A DNA stretch of 64,000 bases from Rubellimicrobium arenae (GCF_017916295.1 NZ_JAFMSS010000006.1:186001-250000), one strand, 5' to 3'. Counted from the stretch's first letter, positions 1 through 8,132 are shown. Notes: generated from the sequence alone by a model not told the origin. Translations and numbers: made by a program.

Positions 1-1248
1 GTAGACGCCCGGCGCATAGTCGCCCGGCTTCGTCCACAGCTCGATCTGGGCCAGAACCTGGTTCGAGAACGAAGCCGACATCACGAAGCTGGGGTGGCCG
101 GTGGCGTTGCCGAGGTTGAGGAGCCGCCCTTCGGACAGGAGGATGATCCGGTTGCCCGACGGCATCTCGATCATGTCCACCTGTTCCTTGATGTTCGTCC
201 ACTTGTGGTTGCGGAGTGCTGCGACCTGGATCTCGTTGTCGAAGTGGCCGATGTTGCCGACGATCGCCATGTCCTTCATCTCGCGCATGTGCTCGAGCCG
301 GATGACGTCCTTGTTGCCGGTCGTAGTGATGAAGATGTCCGCGGTCGCGACCTCGTCCTCGAGGAGCGTGACCTCATAGCCGTCCATCGCCGCCTGCAGC
401 GCGCAGATCGGATCGACCTCGGTGACCTTCACGCGGGCGCCCGCGCCGCGCAAGCTGGCAGCCGAGCCCTTGCCCACGTCGCCGTAGCCACAGACCACCG
501 CGACCTTGCCGGCCATCATGGTGTCGGTGGCGCGGCGGATGCCGTCCACCAGCGATTCCTTGCAGCCGTACTTGTTGTCGAACTTGGACTTGGTGACGGA
601 GTCGTTCACGTTGATCGCCGGGAAGGGCAGCAGGCCCTTCTTGTGAAGGTCGTAAAGACGCTTCACGCCCGTCGTCGTTTCCTCGCTGACGCCGCGGATC
701 GCCTCGCGCTGCTGGGTGAACCAGCCGGGCGCCTCCGCGAGACGCTTCCTGATCTGGTTGAAAAGGCAGACCTCCTCATCCGAGGTCGGCACGGCGATCA
801 CGTCCGTTTCGCCATTCTCGACGCGTGCGCCGAGCAGGATGTAAAGCGTGGCGTCACCGCCGTCGTCCAGGATCATGTTGGCCGTGCCTTCCGGGAACTG
901 GAAGATCCGGTCGGTGTAGGTCCAGTACTCCTCCAGGGTTTCGCCCTTGATGGCGAAGACGGGGATGCCGCGGTCGGCGATGGCCGCCGCCGCGTGATCC
1001 TGGGTGGAGAAGATGTTGCACGAGGCCCAACGGACCTCGGCCCCGAGGTCCACCAGCGTTTCGATCAGGACGGCGGTCTGGATGGTCATGTGGAGCGATC
1101 CCGCGATGCGGGCGCCCTTGAGCGGCTTGCTCGCGCCGAACTCCTCGCGCAGCGCCATGAGGCCCGGCATCTCGGTCTCGGCGATGGCGAGCTCCTTGCG
1201 CCCGAAGGCGGCAAGGCCGAGGTCCTTGACGATGTGGTCGGCGGGCAT
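1..1248 (-). CDS. ahcY: S-adenosylhomocysteinase (3' end cut by window edge)
   Basis: Hydrolyses S-adenosylhomocysteine to adenosine and homocysteine in the cytoplasm, relieving product inhibition of methyltransferases. The 416 visible codons include the N-terminal MPADHIVKDLGLAAFGRKEL and the NAD-binding glycine-rich motif GYGDVGKGSAA. The family is usually about 460 residues, so roughly the last 45-50 residues lie outside the window. Start chosen at the ATG whose complement is 1246-1248, preceded by AAGGAG with 6 nt spacing (complement of 1255-1260). In Rhodobacter species ahcY lies downstream of regA and hvrA; here it has the same strand as regA but is separated from it by two plus-strand genes. 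No SAH riboswitch was recognisable in the 119 bp upstream. Confidence 0.97.
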   Translation of the reverse strand, partial: MPADHIVKDLGLAAFGRKELAIAETEMPGLMALREEFGASKPLKGARIAGSLHMTIQTAVLIETLVDLGAEVRWASCNIFSTQDHAAAAIADRGIPVFAIKGETLEEYWTYTDRIFQFPEGTANMILDDGGDATLYILLGARVENGETDVIAVPTSDEEVCLFNQIRKRLAEAPGWFTQQREAIRGVSEETTTGVKRLYDLHKKGLLPFPAINVNDSVTKSKFDNKYGCKESLVDGIRRATDTMMAGKVAVVCGYGDVGKGSAASLRGAGARVKVTEVDPICALQAAMDGYEVTLLEDEVATADIFITTTGNKDVIRLEHMREMKDMAIVGNIGHFDNEIQVAALRNHKWTNIKEQVDMIEMPSGNRIILLSEGRLLNLGNATGHPSFVMSASFSNQVLAQIELWTKPGDYAPGVY

Positions 1249-1299
1249 GCGCGGCTCCTTCTTGGGCGTGTTCAGCGGCGGGACTTAGCATTCCCCTCG

Positions 1300-1314
1300 T
1301 TAACCGGCAATTAC
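1300..1314. promoter_or_regulatory. CtrA-like half-match TTAA-N7-TTAC
   Basis: TTAACCGGCAATTAC matches the alphaproteobacterial CtrA box TTAA-N7-TTAA at 7 of 8 defined bases. It lies between the divergent ahcY and HD hydrolase genes. By rough base-composition estimate about one such one-mismatch site is expected by chance in the window, so only its intergenic position makes it worth listing. Confidence 0.25.
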
Positions 1315-1367
1315 TTGGCGAACCCCGGCCGGGCTGGCTACATCGCGCAAGCACGACGGAGGTCAAG

Positions 1368-1949
1368 GTGGTCAGGCGCGCATGGCAACGGATGCTTTCG
1401 GGACGGCGGCTGGACCTGCTCGACCCCACGCCCTTCGACATCGAGGTCGAGGACATCGCCCACGGCCTGGCCTTCGTGGCCCGCTGGAATGGCCAGACGG
1501 TCGGGGACTGGCCCTACTCCGTGGCCGAGCATTCCCTTCTTGTGGAAGAGATCTTCGGAGCGACGGCCCCCGACCCGACGACGCGCTGGCGTCTGGCCGC
1601 GCTGCTGCATGACGCCCCCGAATACGTCATCGGCGACATGATCTCGCCCGTGAAGACCGTTCTGGGAGAAGGTTATGGCGCGCTCGACGCGCGGCTCGCA
1701 GCGGCAGTGCACCTCCGCTTCGGCCTGCCGGCCACCCTCCCGCGGGAGGTCAAGGCAGCCATCAAGAAAGCGGACCGGATCAGCGCCTGGCTGGAGGCCA
1801 CTCGGATCGCCGGTTTCTCAGTGGCCGAGGCCGATCGCATCTTCGGGCGTCCGCCCGATGGAGTGCTCGCCGGCCTCGTGCTTCGGCTCAGGCCGCCGAT
1901 GGAAACGCGCGCTGCGTTCCTTCGGCGGCATTCGGAACTCGCCGAATGA
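1368..1949 (+). CDS. HD-domain phosphohydrolase, YfbR-like
   Basis: 193-residue HD-superfamily protein, probably a metal-dependent nucleotide phosphohydrolase related to YfbR 5'-deoxynucleotidase. Metal ligands are visible as H55 (VAEHS) and H81-D82 (ALLHDAPE), with a downstream Asp in KKADRISAW. Start is GTG at 1368 with GGAGG at 1358-1362 (5 nt spacing). It diverges from ahcY and is followed by a LysR gene on the same strand after about 216 bp. The exact substrate cannot be read from sequence; dNMP cleavage is inferred from the family. Confidence 0.85.
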   Translation: MVRRAWQRMLSGRRLDLLDPTPFDIEVEDIAHGLAFVARWNGQTVGDWPYSVAEHSLLVEEIFGATAPDPTTRWRLAALLHDAPEYVIGDMISPVKTVLGEGYGALDARLAAAVHLRFGLPATLPREVKAAIKKADRISAWLEATRIAGFSVAEADRIFGRPPDGVLAGLVLRLRPPMETRAAFLRRHSELAE

Positions 1950-2131
1950 CGGTTCACCCGAGGCGCGGCCAGACCACGCGGCGCAAGCGACGCATCCTCC
2001 GGTCGGGGGCGGCTTCGGGGTGGTGCGGGGCGCGGGCAGCAACGCTGATCGCTTCAACAAGAATTTGGAACATGACCTCAATTCCTTCAACTTACCACGC
2101 TGAGATAGGCGAAGCCCTCACCGGCTGCGAG

Positions 2132-2144
2132 GCAGGAATCCTGC
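2132..2144. promoter_or_regulatory. 13-bp inverted repeat upstream of the LysR gene
   Basis: GCAGGAATCCTGC is a perfect 6-1-6 palindrome ending 21 bp before the chosen LysR start. LysR proteins commonly autoregulate through dyad sites near their own promoter, so this is a candidate operator. It does not fit the simple T-N11-A form exactly. Confidence 0.3.
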
Positions 2145-2165
2145 ACATCTGTTAGGTTGGCTTTC

Positions 2166-3035
2166 ATGTACCTTCCCTCGCTCACCAGCCTCCGGGCCTT
2201 TGAGGCGGCCGCTCGGACCGGCGGTTTTTCGGCCGCGGCCCGCGAACTGAACGTCACGCACGCCGCCATCGCCCAGCAGGTCCGCAGTCTCGAAGCTCAC
2301 TTGGGAGTCACGCTGCTCGAGCGGGCGGGACGGGGCCTTGCCGTGACGCCGGAGGGGAAAAGGCTCGCCTCGGCCTTGACCCTGAGCTTTGAAGGCATTG
2401 CGGCAGCCATCGAGGAGGTGCGGACCGGCGAAGAAGGGCGGCCCCTGAGGGTGACGCTGACCCCGGCCTTCGCGAGCCAATGGCTCATGCCGCGACTTGG
2501 GCGGTTCTGGGCCGAGCACCCGGAAGTGCCCATTGCGCTTCATCCGGATCGGCAGGTGATCGATCTCGTGCAGGCCCGCATGGATCTGGCCATCCGCTTC
2601 GGCGACGGCCAGTGGCCCGGCCTCAAGGCCGAGCTCCTCGTGCCTGCCGCCTATACCATCGTGGCGGCCCCGGCGCTCCTGGAAGGGCGGTCATCCCTCA
2701 CACCCGAGGAGATGGCCGTCATGCCCTGGATCTTCGAGGCCGGGGCCGACGAGGAGCGAGCTTGGCTGCGCCGGATCGGGCTGGATCCCGATCACCTTCA
2801 GGCGACCACCATGCCGACGGAAGAACTCGCCCTCTCCGCCGCACGGGCCGCTTATGGACTTTACGTCGAACTCGGGGCCCTGATCGGGGAAGACATCGCC
2901 TCTGGACGGCTCCAGGCGGTTCGAACGTCCACGGATGCGCGGTTCGGTTACTGGATGGTGCGCCGGAAGGTGCCGCCCAGCCGGGCCTTGCGACGCTTCA
3001 TGACATGGTTGAGGTCGGTCGCCGCCGAGGGCTGA
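2166..3035 (+). CDS. LysR-family transcriptional regulator, GcvA-like
   Basis: 289-residue LysR-type DNA-binding regulator. The N-terminal winged helix-turn-helix is evident (LPSLTSLRAFEAAARTGGFS, then AARELNVTHAAIAQQVRSLE), followed by a type-2 periplasmic-fold effector domain (about residues 90-285). The opening resembles the GcvA branch, but the effector is unknown. ATG at 2166 is preferred because LysR proteins usually begin a few residues before the LxALRAFE segment; an in-frame TTG at 2157 would add three residues. No strong ribosome site is visible. The gene converges on regA and ends 46 bp from it, with a parS-like palindrome in the gap. Confidence 0.9.
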   Translation: MYLPSLTSLRAFEAAARTGGFSAAARELNVTHAAIAQQVRSLEAHLGVTLLERAGRGLAVTPEGKRLASALTLSFEGIAAAIEEVRTGEEGRPLRVTLTPAFASQWLMPRLGRFWAEHPEVPIALHPDRQVIDLVQARMDLAIRFGDGQWPGLKAELLVPAAYTIVAAPALLEGRSSLTPEEMAVMPWIFEAGADEERAWLRRIGLDPDHLQATTMPTEELALSAARAAYGLYVELGALIGEDIASGRLQAVRTSTDARFGYWMVRRKVPPSRALRRFMTWLRSVAAEG

Positions 3036-3048
3036 TCCGCTTCAGACA

Positions 3049-3064
3049 TGTTTCACGTGAAACG
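3049..3064. other. parS centromere site (15 of 16 match)
   Basis: TGTTTCACGTGAAACG contains the perfect 14-bp palindrome GTTTCACGTGAAAC and differs from the classical parS 16-mer only in the last base. It sits between the convergent LysR and regA stop codons, about 24 kb from the putative oriC and about 30 kb from parAB. Chance occurrence of this palindrome in 64 kb is negligible. ParB is encoded in this window at 33.7-34.6 kb. Confidence 0.9.
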
Positions 3065-3081
3065 GGCGAAGGTGGGCATCG

Positions 3082-3642
3082 CTATTTCGGGCTACGCTTG
3101 GCCAGGATGCGCTGGAGCGTCCGCCGATGCATCCCTAGTCGGCGTGCGGTCTCCGAGACGTTGCGGTCGCACATCTCATAGACGCGCTGGATGTGCTCCC
3201 ACCGGACCCGGTCGGCGCTCATGGGGTTTTCGGGTGGCTCGGGCAAGTCTCCCGCGCGGGCCAGCAACGCGCGCGTGACCTCTGCGGCGTCGGCGGGCTT
3301 GGACAGGTAGTCGATGGCGCCGATCTTCACGGCCGCCACGGCGCTTGCAATCGCGCCGTAGCCGGTCAGCACGATCACCCGGGCGTCCCCCCGCGTGTCC
3401 CGGAGGCGTTCCACGACATCAAGGCCATTGCCGTCTCCAAGGCGCAGGTCCACCACGGCATAGGCCGGAGGGTTCAGCGCGATCGCGGCCAGCGCGGCCG
3501 CCACCGACCCGGCCATCTGCACCTGGAAGCCGCGGCGCTCCATCGCGCGGCCGAGGCGGCGCAGGAACGCCTCGTCGTCATCCACAAGGAGCAACGACGG
3601 ATCCGGCCCGAGATCGAGATCCTCGGGCATCTGGTCTGACAT
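3082..3642 (-). CDS. regA: Global redox response regulator RegA (PrrA/ActR)
   Basis: 186-residue response regulator of the RegB/RegA system, which activates photosynthesis, carbon fixation, nitrogen fixation and respiratory genes under low oxygen in Rhodobacter relatives. Receiver domain (about 15-130) has the acidic pocket DDD at 21-23, phospho-acceptor D65 (VVDLRLGDG), LTGYGAI and the conserved Lys in DYLSKPADA. The C-terminal Fis-type helix-turn-helix reads NVSETARRLGMHRRTLQRIL, essentially the RegA signature. Start MSDQMPE (3642) has a weak AAGG 10 nt upstream and a good promoter just before it; an ATG at 3666 would be nearly leaderless. It follows senC by 69 bp on the same strand. Confidence 0.97.
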   Translation of the reverse strand: MSDQMPEDLDLGPDPSLLLVDDDEAFLRRLGRAMERRGFQVQMAGSVAAALAAIALNPPAYAVVDLRLGDGNGLDVVERLRDTRGDARVIVLTGYGAIASAVAAVKIGAIDYLSKPADAAEVTRALLARAGDLPEPPENPMSADRVRWEHIQRVYEMCDRNVSETARRLGMHRRTLQRILAKRSPK

Positions 3643-3672
3643 GGGAAGAGGACCTTCGGGCGCCATGGCCCG

Positions 3673-3700
3673 AGAATAGAACAGCCCATCCCCACGTCAA
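3673..3700 (-). promoter_or_regulatory. Sigma-70-type promoter for regA
   Basis: Read on the minus strand: TTGACG (complement of 3695-3700), 16-nt spacer, TATTCT (complement of 3673-3678). Transcription would start near 3666 and give regA a leader of about 24 nt if translation starts at 3642. This lies after the senC stop, so regA could be transcribed independently of senC. Confidence 0.55.
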
Positions 3701-3711
3701 CGCGCCTTGGT

Positions 3712-4335
3712 TCAGGCAGCCGCCGCCTTGACGAAGCATTCCAGCTTGTTCGCCACTTCGTCGGGCGTTTCATCCCGGTTCACGAAATCAACGAACCCGA
3801 CCCCGGGCAGAACGAGGTAGCTGAAGGCCGAGTGGTCGACGAGGTAGTAGTCCGGGTCACCATCCTGCTTGGCGTAGTACACCCTGTAGGAGCGAGCGGC
3901 CTCGGCGACCTGCTCGGCGCTTCCCGTGAGGCCCACCATGCGGGGGTGGAAGTTCTGGGCGTAGCTCGCCACGACCTCGGGCGTGTCGCGATCCGGATCG
4001 ACCGAGATGAACACCGGCGTGGCTTCGATCCCCCTCTGCTCCAGCAGGTCCACGGCCTGCGCGTTGCGGGCGACGTCCAATGGACAAACATCGGCGCAGG
4101 AGGTGAAGCCGAAGTAAAGGATCGAGGGCTCGACGATGACATCGCGGTCCGTGACCGTCTGTCCCGCGCCGTTGACCAAGGTGAAGGGTCCGCCGATGTC
4201 GCCCCCCGCCACCTGTCCCTCGCGGCAGTCGGCAAAGGCGTCACCCGCCCCCCCGAACCGAGGGGCCAAGGCCATTCCCGCCACGCCGGCCACGGCCACG
4301 AAACCGGCCGCGAGCGCAAAGGTTCTGGTCCGCAT
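3712..4335 (-). CDS. senC: SenC/PrrC (Sco1-family copper chaperone)
   Basis: 207-residue membrane-anchored thioredoxin-fold protein of the SCO1/SenC family, which delivers copper to the Cu-A or Cu-B centre of cytochrome oxidases and modulates RegB signalling in Rhodobacter. An N-terminal transmembrane anchor spans about residues 5-25. Copper ligands C80 and C84 are in FTSCADVCPLD and the distal H168 is in LVDHSAF. Start at 4335 has GGAGG about 7 nt upstream. It diverges from regB across only 55 bp and lies upstream of regA, the order known for prrB/prrC/prrA. Confidence 0.96.
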   Translation of the reverse strand: MRTRTFALAAGFVAVAGVAGMALAPRFGGAGDAFADCREGQVAGGDIGGPFTLVNGAGQTVTDRDVIVEPSILYFGFTSCADVCPLDVARNAQAVDLLEQRGIEATPVFISVDPDRDTPEVVASYAQNFHPRMVGLTGSAEQVAEAARSYRVYYAKQDGDPDYYLVDHSAFSYLVLPGVGFVDFVNRDETPDEVANKLECFVKAAAA

Positions 4336-4390
4336 GCGCGATCCTCCTAGCTGTTCCGGGCGTTGATCGACCCGCCGACGGTACGTAACA

Positions 4391-5812
4391 ATGCGCCTAT
4401 CCGCCGCAAGGAGGTCCGTGCTGCCGGACGCCGACACCGATCTCTCCTGGCCCGATGCTCTGGGTCCCGTGCGCCGCCGCGAATGGGTGCCCCTGCGCAC
4501 CTTGACGGTCCTTCGCTGGCTGGCCATCGCCGGACAGGTCGCCGCTCTCGTCGTGGCGACCAAGGTCCTGAGTCTGGACATCGCCACTGGCGCCGCCTCC
4601 CTGGCCGTCGGGGCCTCGGTGGTGGTGAATCTCGTGGCCACCTTCACGACCTCCCCCACCCGCCGCTTGACCGAGCGGGAGGCCACCCTGCTCCTGACCT
4701 TCGACATCCTGCAACTGGGACTCCTGCTCGCGCTGACGGGCGGGCTCAACAACCCGTTTGCGCTGCTCCTGCTGGCGCCCGTGACGATCGCAGCCAGCGT
4801 CCTGCACCCTCGGAGCACCCTGGTGCTGGGTGGCCTCACGCTCACCATCATCACCGCGCTGGGACCCTGGCACCTGCCTTTGCTGACCTCGGCCGGCCCC
4901 CTCGAGACGCCCCGCCTGTTCCTGTGGGGGTTCTGGGTGGCCCTGATGATCGGCGTCGGGTTCCTGGGGCTCTATGCCCGAAGCGTCACGGCCGAGATGG
5001 CCGCCATCAGCGAGGCCCTGACCGCCACGCAGCTCGCCTTGGACCGGGCGCAGCGCCTGTCGGATCTGGACGGCGTCGTTGCCGCCGCGGCCCACGAGCT
5101 GGGCACTCCGCTGGCCACCATCAAGCTGGTGTCCAGCGAGATGATCGAGGAGTTGAGCGATCATCCCGAACTTGCCGACCTGCGCGAGGATGCCGAGCTG
5201 CTGCGCGCGCAGGCCGACCGGTGCCGCGACATCCTTCGCGCCATGGGCCGGGAGGGACGACGCGACCCTTACCTGGACAGGGCGCCGTTCGAGGCGGTCC
5301 TCCGCGAGGCGGCCGAGCCGCATCTGGACCGTGGCAAGGCGGTCGAGATCCTGGTGGCCGCCGGGCGCCAGCCCGAGATCCCGCGCCGCCCCGAGATCGT
5401 CCATGGGTTGAGGAACCTCGTGCAGAACGCCGTGGATTTCGCCAACAGCCGCGTCGAGATCCGCCTGGACTGGACGCGGGACCGCCTTGTCGTGCGGATC
5501 CGGGACGATGGACCCGGCTTCGAACCGGCACTCCTCGACCGCATCGGAGACCCGTTCATGCGAGGCCGGCCGTCGTCGCGACCGGTCCTGCACGAAGCCG
5601 ATCCGCCTCGCCCGGGGTATGAGGGAATGGGCCTTGGCCTGTTCATCGCCAAGTCGCTGCTCGAACGTACGGGCGCTCGACTCACCTTCGCCAACGACGC
5701 GGGCGGCGGGGCCGTCGCAGTGGTGGCATGGCCCTACGGTGCCTTGTCGGCTGCGTCACCGGCAAGCGCCGAGCCCACGGCTGCAGAGCCCGGTGTGGTC
5801 CCGCACAGCTAA
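4391..5812 (+). CDS. regB: Redox sensor histidine kinase RegB (PrrB/ActS)
   Basis: 473-residue membrane sensor kinase partner of RegA. About six transmembrane helices lie in residues 37-200, with the ubiquinone-binding heptad GGLNNPF at 117-123. The phospho-acceptor is H235 in AAAAHELGTPLATIK, and the redox-active cysteine is C278 (ADRCRDIL). The ATPase domain shows NLVQNAVDFA (N box, about 342), DDGPGF (G1) and GMGLGLFIAKSL (G2). A proline/alanine-rich tail of about 20 residues ends the protein. ATG at 4391 has no clear ribosome site. GTG at 4418, with AAGGAGG only 3 nt upstream, is an alternative that would remove nine residues. It is divergent from senC. Confidence 0.96.
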   Translation: MRLSAARRSVLPDADTDLSWPDALGPVRRREWVPLRTLTVLRWLAIAGQVAALVVATKVLSLDIATGAASLAVGASVVVNLVATFTTSPTRRLTEREATLLLTFDILQLGLLLALTGGLNNPFALLLLAPVTIAASVLHPRSTLVLGGLTLTIITALGPWHLPLLTSAGPLETPRLFLWGFWVALMIGVGFLGLYARSVTAEMAAISEALTATQLALDRAQRLSDLDGVVAAAAHELGTPLATIKLVSSEMIEELSDHPELADLREDAELLRAQADRCRDILRAMGREGRRDPYLDRAPFEAVLREAAEPHLDRGKAVEILVAAGRQPEIPRRPEIVHGLRNLVQNAVDFANSRVEIRLDWTRDRLVVRIRDDGPGFEPALLDRIGDPFMRGRPSSRPVLHEADPPRPGYEGMGLGLFIAKSLLERTGARLTFANDAGGGAVAVVAWPYGALSAASPASAEPTAAEPGVVPHS

Positions 5813-5844
5813 AGAGGCATCCCCAAGCCACTCGGCGAAAGTGA

Positions 5845-5859
5845 TTAACTGCTAATTAA
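5845..5859. promoter_or_regulatory. Perfect CtrA-type box TTAA-N7-TTAA
   Basis: TTAACTGCTAATTAA matches the CtrA consensus TTAA-N7-TTAA at all eight defined bases. It lies in the 72-bp gap after regB, 25 bp before the ATG of the PAS protein. With bases occurring independently at about 68% GC, only about 0.03 such sites are expected in 64 kb. It is embedded in an unusually AT-rich 30-bp stretch. Confidence 0.6.
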
Positions 5860-5884
5860 TCTTTCCTGCCCATTCCTGCCCAAG

Positions 5885-7462
5885 ATGGCCTGGACAGGAG
5901 GAATGGTGCTGCACGCCCTCAACATCCTCGGCGCGGGACTTTCCGCGTTCGTCGGGGCATCCGCGATTGTCTTTGGCCTTGATCGCTGGACGGATGCGGC
6001 ACCTGTCCGTTCATTATCGGCCGGCGGGGCGGTCATCTTCCTTTTCGAAGGCGGCACGCTGGTGGATGCAACCCCAGCGGCACGGCAACTCCTCCGGGGC
6101 AAGCGCCGGGCTGACTCGGATCTGTCACGACTAGCGGACGTCGTGGGGGGCAGGTTCGGCACGGTCCTGACACACCGCCTGTCCGAGCTGCGCGCGAACG
6201 GGCGATTGATCCTGACCTCCATCGACGGCCTCGAGACCCTTGAGGCCGAGGAGGAGAACGGCCTGCTTCGCCTGACACTCAGGACCGACTGCCGGTCGGT
6301 GGGCAGTGTCGATCGCCTGTCCGTGGATGCGCTGGAAGCGGAGTTGCTCCTGCTGCGCGGCCTCGCCGAGGATGCGCCCCTGCCGATCTGGACGCAGGAC
6401 TCCCAGGATCAGCTGTCCTGGGCGAACCGCGCTTACCTGGAGCTCTCGGACCGGAATCGCGTTGCACCGGATGATCCAGCTCAGGCCGAAGGGGGCCGAT
6501 CCTTCTGGCCCGCGGCGCCTCTCTTCGAGCCCCCGCGCGACCTGAACGAAGGAGAGTGCCGGCAACGCCGCCTTTCACTCCCCCGGCCCGTCGGCGAGAG
6601 CCCTGTTTGGTACGAAGTCACGAGCGTGCGCCGCGGGGAAGGCAGCCTGCATTTCGCAAATGACGTCAGCGGCCTCGTCCTGGCCGAATCCGCACGTCAG
6701 CATTTCGTGCAGACCTTGGCCAAGACCTTCGCTTCGCTGCGAACCGGGCTGGCCATCTTCGACCGTGACCGCCGTCTCGTCCTTTTCAACCCGGCCTTCG
6801 TCGACCTCACGGGCCTGCCCATCGGCTTCCTGAGCGGACGGCCCGTGGTCCAGACCGTGCTCGACCGCCTCCGTGAGGCCAAGATCCTCCCGGAGCCCCG
6901 CGATTATGCAGGTTGGCGCGACGAGGTCGCCGCCCTCGAGGCCGCCGCCGCCCAGGGGCAGTACTGCGAGAACTGGAGCTTGCCCAATGGCCAGATCTAC
7001 CGGGTCACGGGTCGGCCGCACCCCGACGGCGCAGTGGCCTTCCTGTTCGAGGACATCAGCGACGAGATCGGGCTCACGCGCCGGTTCCGGGCCGAACTCA
7101 GCCTGGCCCGCAACGCGCTCGATGCGTTGGACGACGCTGTCGCTGCCTTCTCCCCGACCGGGGACCTGACGCTCTGGAACATGGCCTATGCCCGGCTCTG
7201 GCGACGCACCGAAGGAACGACCGATCCGGGTCACCTCCAGGCCGAAGCCGCCGAATGGGAGCGGGCCTGCCTCCCCACCCCGTTCTGGGCGCAGCTCCAC
7301 GCCCGGTCGGACTCCGCCCGGGTCCCGCTGGAAACGGCGCTGGAGCACAGGGACGGCCGTCGTCTCCGGGTCCGCCTGGTCACTCTGACCGGGGGCGGTC
7401 TCCTTGCGATGTTCCGTGAGGACCCTGAACACCGGCTCGGTCCAACTCAGGTAGCCTCCTGA
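5885..7462 (+). CDS. Membrane-anchored PAS-domain protein without visible output domain
   Basis: 525-residue protein of unknown precise role. One hydrophobic segment near the N terminus (about residues 8-30, MVLHALNILGAGLSAFVGAS) is a probable membrane anchor. At least two PAS-like modules follow, around residues 290-400 (GLAIFDRDRRLVLFNPAF) and 420-510 (LDDAVAAFSPTGDLTLWN), both resembling PAS_7. No histidine-kinase, GGDEF or helix-turn-helix output is recognisable. Start is uncertain: ATG 5885 has no ribosome site, ATG 5903 has AGGAGG one base upstream, and GTG 5906 has it 4 nt upstream. It lies between regB and tsaE with a CtrA-type box upstream. Confidence 0.75.
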   Translation: MAWTGGMVLHALNILGAGLSAFVGASAIVFGLDRWTDAAPVRSLSAGGAVIFLFEGGTLVDATPAARQLLRGKRRADSDLSRLADVVGGRFGTVLTHRLSELRANGRLILTSIDGLETLEAEEENGLLRLTLRTDCRSVGSVDRLSVDALEAELLLLRGLAEDAPLPIWTQDSQDQLSWANRAYLELSDRNRVAPDDPAQAEGGRSFWPAAPLFEPPRDLNEGECRQRRLSLPRPVGESPVWYEVTSVRRGEGSLHFANDVSGLVLAESARQHFVQTLAKTFASLRTGLAIFDRDRRLVLFNPAFVDLTGLPIGFLSGRPVVQTVLDRLREAKILPEPRDYAGWRDEVAALEAAAAQGQYCENWSLPNGQIYRVTGRPHPDGAVAFLFEDISDEIGLTRRFRAELSLARNALDALDDAVAAFSPTGDLTLWNMAYARLWRRTEGTTDPGHLQAEAAEWERACLPTPFWAQLHARSDSARVPLETALEHRDGRRLRVRLVTLTGGGLLAMFREDPEHRLGPTQVAS

Positions 7463-7664
7463 AGACACCGTCGGACCCAGTCACCGACGGAACGGCTCGG
7501 ATTCGGCAGGACTTGCCAAGCCGAAGTCGAGCGGGTCGGCATGGTGGGACGTCGTGGCCTTCTGCCCGACTGTCATCGCTGATCCGACACGTCACGGAAG
7601 GGACGTCGTAGTCCCTGCCGCGCGGGGCTGGCGGGGTTCGGCCGGACTGCGTAGTCTGGAGGAC

Positions 7665-8132
7665 ATGCTGCTGGCCGGACCCAAGACCCTCTTCACGGAA
7701 GCCGATACCGCCCATCTGGCCGCGAGCCTGGCCGATCGTCTGGTGCCCGGCGACACCGTCCTGCTCAGGGGTCCCGTGGGGGCCGGAAAGTCCGCCTTTG
7801 CCCGAGCGTTGATCCGGGCCCGGCTGGGCGATCCCCAGGCGGAGGTCCCGTCTCCGACCTTCACTCTCGTCCAGACCTATGGTGAGGGCGACGACACCCT
7901 CTGGCACGCGGATCTCTATCGTCTGTCGCATCCCGAGGAGGTTCTGGAGCTGGGTCTCGCCGTTGCCATGGAAGAGGCGATCTGCCTGATCGAATGGCCC
8001 GACCGTCTTGGCCCCCTGGCCCCACCGACGGCCCTGGTGCTCGACCTCGCCCCATCCGACGAGGAGGCGCGGGTCGCGACCTTTTCGGGCTCGCCTGAAT
8101 GGAAGCCGCGCCTGGAGGGCCTCGATGCCTGA
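7665..8132 (+). CDS. tsaE: tRNA t6A biosynthesis ATPase TsaE
   Basis: 155-residue P-loop protein that works with TsaB/TsaD/TsaC to form N6-threonylcarbamoyladenosine at position 37 of ANN-decoding tRNAs. Walker A is GPVGAGKS at 36-43, followed by the family motif VPSPTFTLVQTY and HADLYRL. Family length is about 150. ATG 7665 with GGAG upstream is chosen; the longer reading from 7554 adds unrelated residues. It overlaps amgK by 8 nt, starting a compact run through murU and addB. Confidence 0.95.
   Translation: MLLAGPKTLFTEADTAHLAASLADRLVPGDTVLLRGPVGAGKSAFARALIRARLGDPQAEVPSPTFTLVQTYGEGDDTLWHADLYRLSHPEEVLELGLAVAMEEAICLIEWPDRLGPLAPPTALVLDLAPSDEEARVATFSGSPEWKPRLEGLDA

Noticed and set aside
1249..1367. 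Possible SAH or SAM riboswitch before ahcY
   Set aside because: No recognisable conserved core of the known SAH or SAM-II riboswitches was found in the 119-bp gap.
3048..3278. Plus-strand frame beginning MFHVKRAKV
   Set aside because: The start is produced by the parS palindrome and the frame lies antisense to regA; the product has no family resemblance.
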